A stretch of 33,582 bases of DNA from a virus: positions 1 to 33,582 of the IMG/VR virus record IMGVR_UViG_3300048014_000390. The stretch is one strand, 5' to 3'. The notes beneath the pieces are model-generated. The model was not told the DNA's origin. It saw nothing but the letters and a program-made list of their open reading frames with translations, and made no database searches. Positions 7,529-14,507 of the stretch are shown here, piece by piece; within the stretch, counting starts at the first letter, position 1, and every line of letters begins with the position of its first letter. The position numbers and the translations under genes are program-made.

Positions 7529-7773
7529 TGGCGGTGTATGATCAGGACCAGCCGGCCGCCGGTCCGATGGTGGTCGGCGGCATTCAGGCGGTGGCGACCG
7601 CGACCGCACTGAAAGCTGTAGCACCGGCGAACAGCGTCTATGTGTTCAACAGCGCCTATGGCTTTCATTGGGGGCAGGGACCAATCGCATTCCGGCGCGG
7701 CTTTGCCTACACGCTCGATGCACGGCTGAAGGCGGCGCTGCTGGCGGCCAATGCACCGATGGCGGCGGCCTGA
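7525..7773 (+). CDS. small hypothetical virion-type protein
   Basis: 82 residues from ATG 7525 (a second ATG at 7528), with GGGAGA 5-8 bases upstream. The sequence (GPMVVGGIQAVATATALKAV, NSVYVFNSAYGFHWGQGPIA) has one probable helical and one beta segment and no motif I can name. It overlaps the stop of the 65-residue gene before it and is followed after one base by the next gene. Context suggests a minor capsid or head-decoration component. An ATG at 7513 in the same frame is possible but has no better ribosome site. Confidence 0.5.
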   Translation: MMAVYDQDQPAAGPMVVGGIQAVATATALKAVAPANSVYVFNSAYGFHWGQGPIAFRRGFAYTLDARLKAALLAANAPMAAA

Positions 7774-7774
7774 C

Positions 7775-8086
7775 ATGCCGATCGGTAGCACCCAGCCTTT
7801 TCGGCCCGCCGGCACGGTGACCGTGGCCTGCGGCACGAGTTCCGTCAACGGCAGCTTGATTGGCGCCGGCGAGGCGGTACTGGTGTTCAACGCAACAAGT
7901 TCGGTGGCTTTCATCACCTTTGGCACCGACCTGACCGTGGTCGCCACGGTCGCTGCCGGCACGCCGATTCCGCCCGGGGCAAGATTGCTTGTTCATGCCG
8001 GGGAATATGCCCTGACCTGTGCCGCCGTCCTCGCGAGCGGCAGCGGCAACCTGTATTTCACGCGCGGCGACGGGACGGTCTACTGA
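7775..8086 (+). CDS. small virion-type beta protein
   Basis: 103 residues from ATG 7775, one base after the previous stop. The pattern is STQPFRPAGTVTVACGTSSV, EAVLVFNATSSVAFITFG, PPGARLLVHAGEYALTCAAV, SGNLYFTRGDG: an all-beta, jelly-roll or Ig-sized domain. Similar short proteins with the 'QPFRPxGTV...VxNxTxSxAFxxFG...TRGDG' pattern occur beside fibre or capsid genes in phages of this kind. It is likely a decoration or fibre-base protein. Its stop overlaps the ATG of the following fibre gene. The RGD triplet near the C-terminus is probably coincidental. Confidence 0.55.
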   Translation: MPIGSTQPFRPAGTVTVACGTSSVNGSLIGAGEAVLVFNATSSVAFITFGTDLTVVATVAAGTPIPPGARLLVHAGEYALTCAAVLASGSGNLYFTRGDGTVY

Positions 8087-9342
8087 TGACAACAGCACCG
8101 TTCTTCACTGGCTGGCTGGCGCAGGGCACCGGCACCGGCAACGGCTTTATCGAGAACACCGCAAGCGGCTACGCGCGCCAGCCGGTTATTCTCTCTGCCC
8201 TGTTCAATGGCCAGACACAGATGGTCGGCGGCGTTACTTTCAGTGGCGGGTTGAACCCCCTGATCGTGTCACAGCGGGCGCTGTATGACGCGGCCAATGG
8301 CGGCAACCTGATCACCTGGTGGCCGCTGGCGGCACCGGTTTCGGTGCCGGCCTACGGGACCGACACCTTGGCGGCCGGATCCTTGGCGCATCGGTTTCCC
8401 GATCTGGCCTACGCCAGAGGGGCATCGGTGGTGCTGTGGGTGGCGGGGAGCCAGATCGGCGTGACCGAGACGGGTGCCCCGATCACCGCCGGTGTGGCGC
8501 TGGCCTGCGCGGCCGGCGTGCTGGAGGCGAGTTCGGCCGCAGGGCTGGGCGGCGGCGGCGGCAGTGCCGGCTTCCCGGGTGGCACTGGCCTTGCGAGCGC
8601 CAGCGGCACCCTGGTGACGGTGGGGTCGGGCCTGGCCTTGTCGGGCGGGGTGCTGAGTTCCAGCGGCACCCTTTATACGTTCGGCAGCGGCCTGACAAAT
8701 GTGTCCGGCACCGTATCGGTGAACTTCGGCACTGCCGCCGGCACCGCGGCGCAAGGCAACGATGCAAGGTTCGCGCTGGCGTCGTCGGCACTGCAACCGG
8801 CGGCGCTGCCGAGTGCCACCGCCGGCCAGCTTTATGGCGGCAGTGGTGCTGCCGGGGCAGCGGCAGCGGTTGCCGTCGGCACCGGGCTCAGCCTGTCGGG
8901 CGGGACGCTGACGGCAACCGGCACGACGCTGACAATCCCCAATTCCGGCATCATTGGCGGCAATGGCAGCACGCTTACAAGTGTGGCCGTAGGTTCCGGC
9001 CTGTCGCTATCCGGCGGGACCCTGACCGCCACAGGTGGCGGTGCGGCATCGAATAGTGTCAGCACGATCTATACCGCGTCCGGCGCGATTGCACCGGCCG
9101 ACAGTTTTTCGCTGCTGAACGGAACCACCGCACTTTCGATGACCCTGGCGAACGGATCCGTGGATGGACACCCGCTGATCATCAACAATTACGGATCCGC
9201 TGCGTCAACGGTGACCCTGAATCTCGGTGGCAATTCCGGAACCGTGGTGACGTTGGCTGCCAACACACCAACCCAGCCTGGCGGTGCGACATTGAACGTA
9301 ACCTGGAACGCTGCCCTCTCGACCTATCTGCTGACCGCGTAA
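8086..9342 (+). CDS. repeat-containing phage fibre protein
   Basis: 418 residues. The N-terminal domain (about 1-150; GWLAQGTGTGNGFIENTASG, NPLIVSQRALYDAANGG, ITWWPLA) is likely the virion-binding part. Then a Gly/Ser-rich hinge leads into about four imperfect repeats of a V-x-V-G-S-G-L-x-L-S-G-G-x-L unit, near residues 175, 199, 260 and 300. Between them lies GTAAGTAAQGNDARF (about 215-229), a motif widespread in trimeric phage fibres. The repeats are alike in protein but diverged in DNA, so they are old and selected. The C-terminal 90 residues form a beta-rich tip (SVSTIYTASGAIAPADSFSL and onward). The gene lies between capsid and neck genes, so a head-attached fibre is possible. Confidence 0.65.
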   Translation: MTTAPFFTGWLAQGTGTGNGFIENTASGYARQPVILSALFNGQTQMVGGVTFSGGLNPLIVSQRALYDAANGGNLITWWPLAAPVSVPAYGTDTLAAGSLAHRFPDLAYARGASVVLWVAGSQIGVTETGAPITAGVALACAAGVLEASSAAGLGGGGGSAGFPGGTGLASASGTLVTVGSGLALSGGVLSSSGTLYTFGSGLTNVSGTVSVNFGTAAGTAAQGNDARFALASSALQPAALPSATAGQLYGGSGAAGAAAAVAVGTGLSLSGGTLTATGTTLTIPNSGIIGGNGSTLTSVAVGSGLSLSGGTLTATGGGAASNSVSTIYTASGAIAPADSFSLLNGTTALSMTLANGSVDGHPLIINNYGSAASTVTLNLGGNSGTVVTLAANTPTQPGGATLNVTWNAALSTYLLTA

Positions 9343-9353
9343 GGAAAAGCAAG

Positions 9354-9902
9354 ATGATGCGCAAAATTCGGCTGGCGGCGGCTGCCGCTTTGGCGCTGGC
9401 GCCTGGCTTTGCGTCGGCGACCGTTCTGCCTGGCCCGATCAGCGGCGATGTCGGCGGGATCACCAACCTGGAGTGCGCCGCGCCCACGGTTACCGCCGCG
9501 GCTTACACGGCGGGGAATGTGGTGGGCGGACTGGTGACCCTGCCGAACATTTTCGGGCCCAAGAACAGCGGCGTCATCGAGAGCGTGCAGATCAACTTCA
9601 AATCGGCGCAGACCGCGGAATTCGACGTGTCGTTCTTCAAGGCGCAGCCGTCGAACAGCACCTTTACCGACCACGCCGCCCCGGCGATTGCCGCGGCCGA
9701 TGCGTTCTCCGTGCTGCCGCTGCTGCAACTGACCAACCCGAAATCCGTGCTTGGCACCGAGACCACCTATGGCCAGTCGGGCCTCGGCACCGCGCTGAAC
9801 ACAGGATCGACGTCGCTGTGGCTGGTGGTGACCACGCCGGGCACGCCAACGCCGGCCAGCACCTCCGACATGCAGGTTTGTGTCACTGTCCTGGCGGATT
9901 AG
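9354..9902 (+). CDS. secreted beta-rich protein within the structural operon
   Basis: 182 residues; tandem ATGATG at 9354/9357 with AAGGAAAAG upstream. MMRKIRLAAAAALALAPGFASA is a classic Sec signal peptide with cleavage predicted after FASA. The mature part (TVTAAAYTAGNVVGGLVTLP, SGVIESVQINFKSAQTAEFD, FDVSFFKAQPSNSTFTDHAA, IAAAD) resembles beta proteins seen in virion or tail-fibre neighbourhoods, which normally have no signal peptide. It has two Cys residues that could pair after export. It may be an exported lysogen-surface protein or a structural gene captured with a host leader; the sequence cannot decide. It is followed 5 bases later by another signal-peptide protein. Confidence 0.6.
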   Translation: MMRKIRLAAAAALALAPGFASATVLPGPISGDVGGITNLECAAPTVTAAAYTAGNVVGGLVTLPNIFGPKNSGVIESVQINFKSAQTAEFDVSFFKAQPSNSTFTDHAAPAIAAADAFSVLPLLQLTNPKSVLGTETTYGQSGLGTALNTGSTSLWLVVTTPGTPTPASTSDMQVCVTVLAD

Positions 9903-9907
9903 CCCCG

Positions 9908-12349
9908 ATGAAGATCGCCCTGGTTGTGACGTCGGCGCTGCTGTTGGCCGGAGCTGCGCATGCTGAGGCGCCTGGCCGGCGCGCCTTTCTGTATCCGGGT
10001 CCGCTACCGGTTCTCAGTTTCACGACACAGCCGGACAGTACCGGCTTGCAGGTCTATCAGAGGTCGGCCCAGGCGGGCGGGTTGCTCAATCTCGGTCAGG
10101 CGGCGATCCCGCTCGGGCTGATGGTGAGCGGCGGTACGGCGCGGACTGTCGAGTGCATGGCGGTGGATTCCACCAGCGGTGCAGCGGTCACCGGCTGGAA
10201 TAGTGCTGCCACCCAGGTGTCGGGGAGTGTCACTTTCACCCATACGGTGCCGGCGCGCAAAGGCTGGAACCGGGTGCAGTGCCGCGCCAATGGCGACAGC
10301 CGCACCATCGTGAAGAGCAATGCTTTCGGCGTTGGCCGGCTGATGGCGGTGTGGGGTCAATCCGAGGCGGAGGGCATGATCACCTCGCTCGATACGTCGG
10401 GCGCGACAATTACCGGCACCGGTGTCACCGTCGGCAGTTTCGGCACGATCAATGCCTGCATTACCGACGGATCGAAAGCCTGGACCAACAAGTGCATCGG
10501 CTGGGGCTATCCGTCCAACAGTTCCGCCGTCTACACCTCCACCGGCGCGGCGCAGTTGCTGAATTATTGCGTGGCCGACGCCGGCGTGAATTGTGCCGTT
10601 GTCGGGTTTGCCAACCCGGGCCAGTACCTTGGGACATTCGTTCCGGGGCAGGCGAACTACACCTCGCTGGCCGCCAACCTGGCAAGCGTCGGTGGCGCGT
10701 GGGAAGTGATGGGCGGCTGGATCGGCGCCAGTGATTCGCTCAACAAGACATCGACGTCGACGTTCGAAAGCCAGTTGTCGCAGGCCTACCTCACCGCCTC
10801 CACAGGGCTGAAGGCGCTGAATTCATGGGCGGGACCGCAGCTTTACGTCAACAGCCATCTGCAGCCCCTGGTGAACACGCTGTTCGGCAATTATCAGGAC
10901 GTGCTGGGCATTCGCACGGCCTACCAGGCCTGGGATGCGTCAAACGGGGCGACCTACGTCACCCAGGCCGATACCAACATCAACAGCCCATCTGGGCCGG
11001 AGATGACGCTGAATGGCTACCTGTATGCCGCGGCAAACTGGGCGCGGGCGTTCCGCGCCAACCTTTCCGGCGGTGTAACCGATGCCGGTCCGACCTTGGG
11101 GACCACCGGGACACTCAGCGGCACCGTGATCACCATTCCGATCACGCAAGCGAATGGCACAGACCTGGTCTGCACCGGCAATTGGTGGCAGCGGTTTGGG
11201 GTGTTCGATCACGGCCAGCCGGCGACCGCCGGCTACCCGCCGACCGGCGGGACCTGTTCGGCCAGCCAGATCACGCTGACCCTGCCGGCAGTGCCTGGGG
11301 GGCCGGTCGATGTCTATTTCATGATCGTTCCGTCCGGGCAGACCACCAACAACACGATCATGGTGTATGACAATAATTCCGGCGACGACGGCATTTCCTG
11401 GGGGCGGCCGCTGACTGAAAACAGCACGGCCATATTGGTTGGAAATACCACTTCGGCGCAGCTCGCTATGGATATCGTGCAAGGTGCGCATGCTGGCACG
11501 CCGATCGCGGTGACCGGCAGCTATTACGGCACCGGTTATACGCCGACCGCGGTGGATTATCAGGTGAATTGCACCGGCGCCTGGACCGCCGCAACCGGCG
11601 TGGCAACGGTGAATGGTCACTGGGAAGCCACCACCGGCAGCATCGCCGCAGCCGCAACCGGCCAGACGCTTTGCGTGCGGGATCACACCACCAACACGAT
11701 CAGCGTCGCCTCGCTGCCGTTCGCGGTGAATGCCGCCGGCGGCACCGTGGTGACGTTTGGCGGCGGCCTTTCCTATGACACCAGCACGCCGAAGTTCGGC
11801 ACTGCCGCCGCCAATGGTGGTTCAACCTATGACACGACGATGTTGGGGCTGGTTGCCAACACCTTCCCGGGGACTATCGAGGCCTGGGTCAAGGCTTCGT
11901 CGGCCGGCACGGTCACGCAGGCGATTATTGGCGGCACCGAGATTTGGCTGGGGATGAATAATGCGGGGAAACTGACCTGCGAGGTCGGTAATTCCGCGGG
12001 AGCGCCCGCGATCACGCCGACTGTGATTGATGACGGCAACTGGCACCATGTGTTTGCCACCTGGTGGGCGGGCACGCTGTATTGCGGTGCTGACGGTGCG
12101 GTGACGTTTTCCGAAACGGTATCAGGCTTCAGCGTCAACCCGGGAAAATCCAACGCAGCGTTCGCCATTCGCCAGTTCGGCACCACCGGCGGCACGGCGG
12201 TGTTCGGCGGCGAGATCGACGAAGTCGCGACCTGGGCGATCCCCAAATATATCGGCGCCTACACCGTGCCGACCGCGCCCTACACCGGATCGGAAAGCGG
12301 TTTGATCATGGTCTGTCACCTGGATAGCACGTCGGTGTGCGTGCAATGA
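9908..12349 (+). CDS. secreted multidomain protein: Ig-like, SGNH/esterase-like, LamG-like lectin
   Basis: 813 residues from ATG 9908; the frame is open back to 9473, but that part is a shadow of the previous gene. Residues 1-19 are a signal peptide ending AHA. About 65-142 is a beta domain ending NAFGVG. It runs into RLMAVWGQSEAEGM, whose GQS (150-152) matches the nucleophile block of sialate O-acetylesterase/SGNH hydrolases. The usual C-terminal Asp-x-x-His block appears only as NSPSGPEMTLNGY, without His, so activity is doubtful. About 530-610 is an Ig-like module. About 615-813 is a LamG/concanavalin-like lectin (GTIEAWVKA, DDGNWHHVFATW, GEIDEVATW). It is probably a glycan-binding, perhaps deacetylating, surface or virion protein. 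Confidence 0.65.
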   Translation: MKIALVVTSALLLAGAAHAEAPGRRAFLYPGPLPVLSFTTQPDSTGLQVYQRSAQAGGLLNLGQAAIPLGLMVSGGTARTVECMAVDSTSGAAVTGWNSAATQVSGSVTFTHTVPARKGWNRVQCRANGDSRTIVKSNAFGVGRLMAVWGQSEAEGMITSLDTSGATITGTGVTVGSFGTINACITDGSKAWTNKCIGWGYPSNSSAVYTSTGAAQLLNYCVADAGVNCAVVGFANPGQYLGTFVPGQANYTSLAANLASVGGAWEVMGGWIGASDSLNKTSTSTFESQLSQAYLTASTGLKALNSWAGPQLYVNSHLQPLVNTLFGNYQDVLGIRTAYQAWDASNGATYVTQADTNINSPSGPEMTLNGYLYAAANWARAFRANLSGGVTDAGPTLGTTGTLSGTVITIPITQANGTDLVCTGNWWQRFGVFDHGQPATAGYPPTGGTCSASQITLTLPAVPGGPVDVYFMIVPSGQTTNNTIMVYDNNSGDDGISWGRPLTENSTAILVGNTTSAQLAMDIVQGAHAGTPIAVTGSYYGTGYTPTAVDYQVNCTGAWTAATGVATVNGHWEATTGSIAAAATGQTLCVRDHTTNTISVASLPFAVNAAGGTVVTFGGGLSYDTSTPKFGTAAANGGSTYDTTMLGLVANTFPGTIEAWVKASSAGTVTQAIIGGTEIWLGMNNAGKLTCEVGNSAGAPAITPTVIDDGNWHHVFATWWAGTLYCGADGAVTFSETVSGFSVNPGKSNAAFAIRQFGTTGGTAVFGGEIDEVATWAIPKYIGAYTVPTAPYTGSESGLIMVCHLDSTSVCVQ

Positions 12350-12738
12350 GCGGCACTGTTGGTACATTCGTTGAAGCCGACAAGGTCGATGTCCGGCGCT
12401 TTTGCGGCTATCCCGCCTATGGTGCCGGGCCGGCCGGGTTTCAGGGTTGGCGGTTTTTCCAGGCGTATGGGTTGCTGGAATACCGCCTGAACAATCTCGA
12501 TCCGACGGAAGTCACTGTCGTGCAGTCGTACCTGACTTCGCTGCGGCAGTTGGAGAGCGCCATTCCCGGTGCCGGGGCCAATCTGGACACCGACCAGGCC
12601 GCGGTGTGGACACACAACAAGAACGAAGTGGCGGACCGCATGGCGCTGTTCGATGGCTGGCGGCGTCGGTTGTGCGGCTTCCTGGGCGTGCCGGCCGGGC
12701 CGGAGCTTGGCGACGGCGGCGTGCGCCTGGTGGTATGA
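12346..12738 (+). CDS. head-tail connector-like protein
   Basis: 130 residues; the ATG overlaps the previous TGA (ATGA). Mostly helical: DKVDVRRFCGYPAYG, RFFQAYGLLEYRLNNLDPTE, VTVVQSYLTSLRQLESAIP, ADRMALFDGWRRRLCGFLGV. The conserved-looking 'VRRFCGYP...LEYRL..L...E' opening fits small helical adaptor proteins that extend the portal ring in contractile and long-tailed phages. The location after the capsid cluster and before two neck-type genes supports that. I cannot assign it to a named Pfam family from sequence alone. A GTG at 12337 in the same frame is a less likely start. Confidence 0.55.
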   Translation: MSGTVGTFVEADKVDVRRFCGYPAYGAGPAGFQGWRFFQAYGLLEYRLNNLDPTEVTVVQSYLTSLRQLESAIPGAGANLDTDQAAVWTHNKNEVADRMALFDGWRRRLCGFLGVPAGPELGDGGVRLVV

Positions 12739-13388
12739 TGGTGGAATTCGCCACTATACAGGCCAAGGTACAGGCCAGCTACGGGGTTGCGGCGCGGATA
12801 CTTGGAACCCAGGCGCAACAATACCGACCGTTCAATCCTATGGACCCGGTGGGCGGGGCGGCGCTGCTGGGCACTTTGAATGTCGCCTTCGATTCCGAAC
12901 CGGCATTCCCGCTGTCGCGGCCGGCGAAGCCAGGCCAGGCAATCTTCTACCTGCTGGGCGATGCCGCCGGCCTGGCGCTCGGCGATTACCTGATTGCACA
13001 GGACGGAACGTTCTTTGTCGCGTCGATGGAAAACGTCAAGCCGGCGATGGTGCTGCGTACCAACGCCACGCTGACTTTGGTGCGGCCGCAGACCGGAACA
13101 TCGGCCGGCACCAACGCGCCCGGGGGAGACAGTACGGCAACGGAGACGACGCTGCTTGCGGGTTGGCCGGCCTGCGTGCTGTCGGCTGGGCGTGGCGATC
13201 GCAGCGATGTTGATCTGCCTGGGGATATCCGCATGGGCGGCTGGGAGATTCTGCTGCCACCGACCTTGTCGGTGGACATCCGCAGCGACGACATTCTTGT
13301 CGACACCGACCTGCTTCGCCGGGTGGTGATCGAGGCCGAACTATCGCCGACCGGCTGGCGCATCCAGGCGGTGCAGGAGACCACCTGA
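12735..13388 (+). CDS. putative neck / head-completion protein
   Basis: 217 residues from ATG 12735 (second ATG 12738), overlapping the upstream TGA. A helix at the start (VEFATIQAKVQASYGVAARI) is followed by a long beta-rich body: ALGDYLIAQDGTFFVASMEN, then TNATLTLVRPQTG. It ends with MGGWEILLPPTLSVDIRSDD and GWRIQAVQETT. The last segment, about describing a value or frame in which a lab result is read, resembles phage neck proteins that bridge head and tail, but I do not recognise a named family. It shares an ATG/TGA junction with the next gene, so it belongs to the same translational block as the connector upstream. Confidence 0.5.
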   Translation: MMVEFATIQAKVQASYGVAARILGTQAQQYRPFNPMDPVGGAALLGTLNVAFDSEPAFPLSRPAKPGQAIFYLLGDAAGLALGDYLIAQDGTFFVASMENVKPAMVLRTNATLTLVRPQTGTSAGTNAPGGDSTATETTLLAGWPACVLSAGRGDRSDVDLPGDIRMGGWEILLPPTLSVDIRSDDILVDTDLLRRVVIEAELSPTGWRIQAVQETT

Positions 13389-14347
13389 TGGCCGACCTGA
13401 GTGATGTACTGAATGCCTTGGTCACGGAGATCGGCGGCATTCTCTATAGCGGCCCGAGTGTCGACGCTGATGGCAACAACCTGCCCTCGCTAGCCGGCCC
13501 GGTGGTGAAACTGATGCGCGGAACCCTGGTCGCCAACCTGCTTGATGCCGATCTGCGCGCCGGCGTGGTGAACGTCACCGTCAACGAACGTCACGGGATC
13601 GGTCGGCTGACCACCCGGTTCCCGATGGAGTGGAGCCAGGTGTCGATGACAACCGCCACCCTGACCGTGGCGACGTCGGGCGACACGCTGGTGATCGGCG
13701 GCAGCGCCGGCGTGGGCCAGGGCATCGTGGTGATCGCCGACGGCCAACCCTACGCCGTTCAGGCACAGGCGAGCGATACGCCGGCGACGCTGGCCGCCGC
13801 ATTGGCAGCTTTGGTGCAGGTCGATCGGACAGCGTCTGCTTCCGGCGCGACCCTGACGATCCCCGACGTACGCAGCCTGATCGCACGCATCGTGTTGCAG
13901 GGCAGCGGGATTTGCCCGACTCGGCAGCAGGTGGCCGGCCTGGTCATCAAGATTTTTGCGCCGACCTTTGCCGCCCGGGACAGCGTGGCCAGCTTTATCG
14001 ACACCGCGCTGTCGAACATCGTGCGGCTGACTTTGCCGGACACCAGTGTGGCGATGCTTAAATATTCCGGCACCGCCTATGACGACCAGCCGCAGAAGGC
14101 ACTGACCTTCATTCGCACGCTGGTCTATCAGGCGGAATATTCAACGACGCTCAGCTCCACCGAGACCACGGTAGGGGTATTCGATGCGGTGCTGGCGCCT
14201 GGCCCATCCGGCGGTCCACTGGGCGACGTATTTCTAGTGACCGATGTCGGGCCGGCGATCATGCCGCAACCCTCCGATCTGCAGGTGTTCGTGCAGAACG
14301 GTACCATTCTGGTCGACGCGTTGGGCAATCCGCAGGTGAGTCTATGA
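13388..14347 (+). CDS. putative neck or tail-terminator protein
   Basis: 319 residues, ATG overlapping the previous stop. It begins with a helix (MADLSDVLNALVTEIGGILY). It then has VNVTVNERHGIGRLTTRFP and a beta domain LTVATSGDTLVIGGSAGVGQ. The latter half repeats the theme with VASFIDTALSNIVRLTLPD and TFIRTLVYQAEYSTTLSSTE. The overall plan, an alpha/beta domain with an inserted beta module (about 85-160), recalls tail terminator or gateway proteins placed between connectors and tail sheath. I do not recognise an exact family. It is the last gene before a palindromic repeat element. Confidence 0.5.
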   Translation: MADLSDVLNALVTEIGGILYSGPSVDADGNNLPSLAGPVVKLMRGTLVANLLDADLRAGVVNVTVNERHGIGRLTTRFPMEWSQVSMTTATLTVATSGDTLVIGGSAGVGQGIVVIADGQPYAVQAQASDTPATLAAALAALVQVDRTASASGATLTIPDVRSLIARIVLQGSGICPTRQQVAGLVIKIFAPTFAARDSVASFIDTALSNIVRLTLPDTSVAMLKYSGTAYDDQPQKALTFIRTLVYQAEYSTTLSSTETTVGVFDAVLAPGPSGGPLGDVFLVTDVGPAIMPQPSDLQVFVQNGTILVDALGNPQVSL

Positions 14348-14378
14348 TTCCAAGCGCCTCAAAGATCGACTCGTCTCA

Positions 14379-14464
14379 TCATCCTCGGCGAAGGCCGGGG
14401 ATCCACGCCTTGCTTCAGTGCCGCGGGAAGAAAGGCGTGGGTGGTCGGCCTACGCCGACCATGA
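14379..14464. repeat. cloverleaf palindromic repeat element
   Basis: An 86-base element between the neck and tailspike genes with a three-stem fold. The outer stem is TCAT (14379-14382) with ATGA (14461-14464), sharing its edge bases with arm 2. Arm 1 is CCTCGGC (14383-14389), loop GAAG, GCCGGGG (14394-14400). The central arm is CCACGCCTT (14403-14411) with AAGGCGTGG (14432-14440), perfect over 9 bases. Arm 2 is TGGTCGGC (14442-14449), loop CTAC, GCCGACCA (14454-14461), perfect over 8 bases. From memory, this 'TCATCCTCGG...GGGATCCACGCCTT' design matches intergenic palindromic repeats dispersed in alphaproteobacterial chromosomes. It splits the structural operon. Confidence 0.8.
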
Positions 14465-14507
14465 CCGGTGGGTTCAGTTTTTGGCTGGCTGGGATGAGTG
14501 GCCTTCT

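Noticed and set aside
14418-14507. GTG start that would add 30 residues to the beta-helix spike.
   Set aside because: Those codons are made by the palindromic repeat at 14379-14464; the typical spike start begins at ATG 14508.
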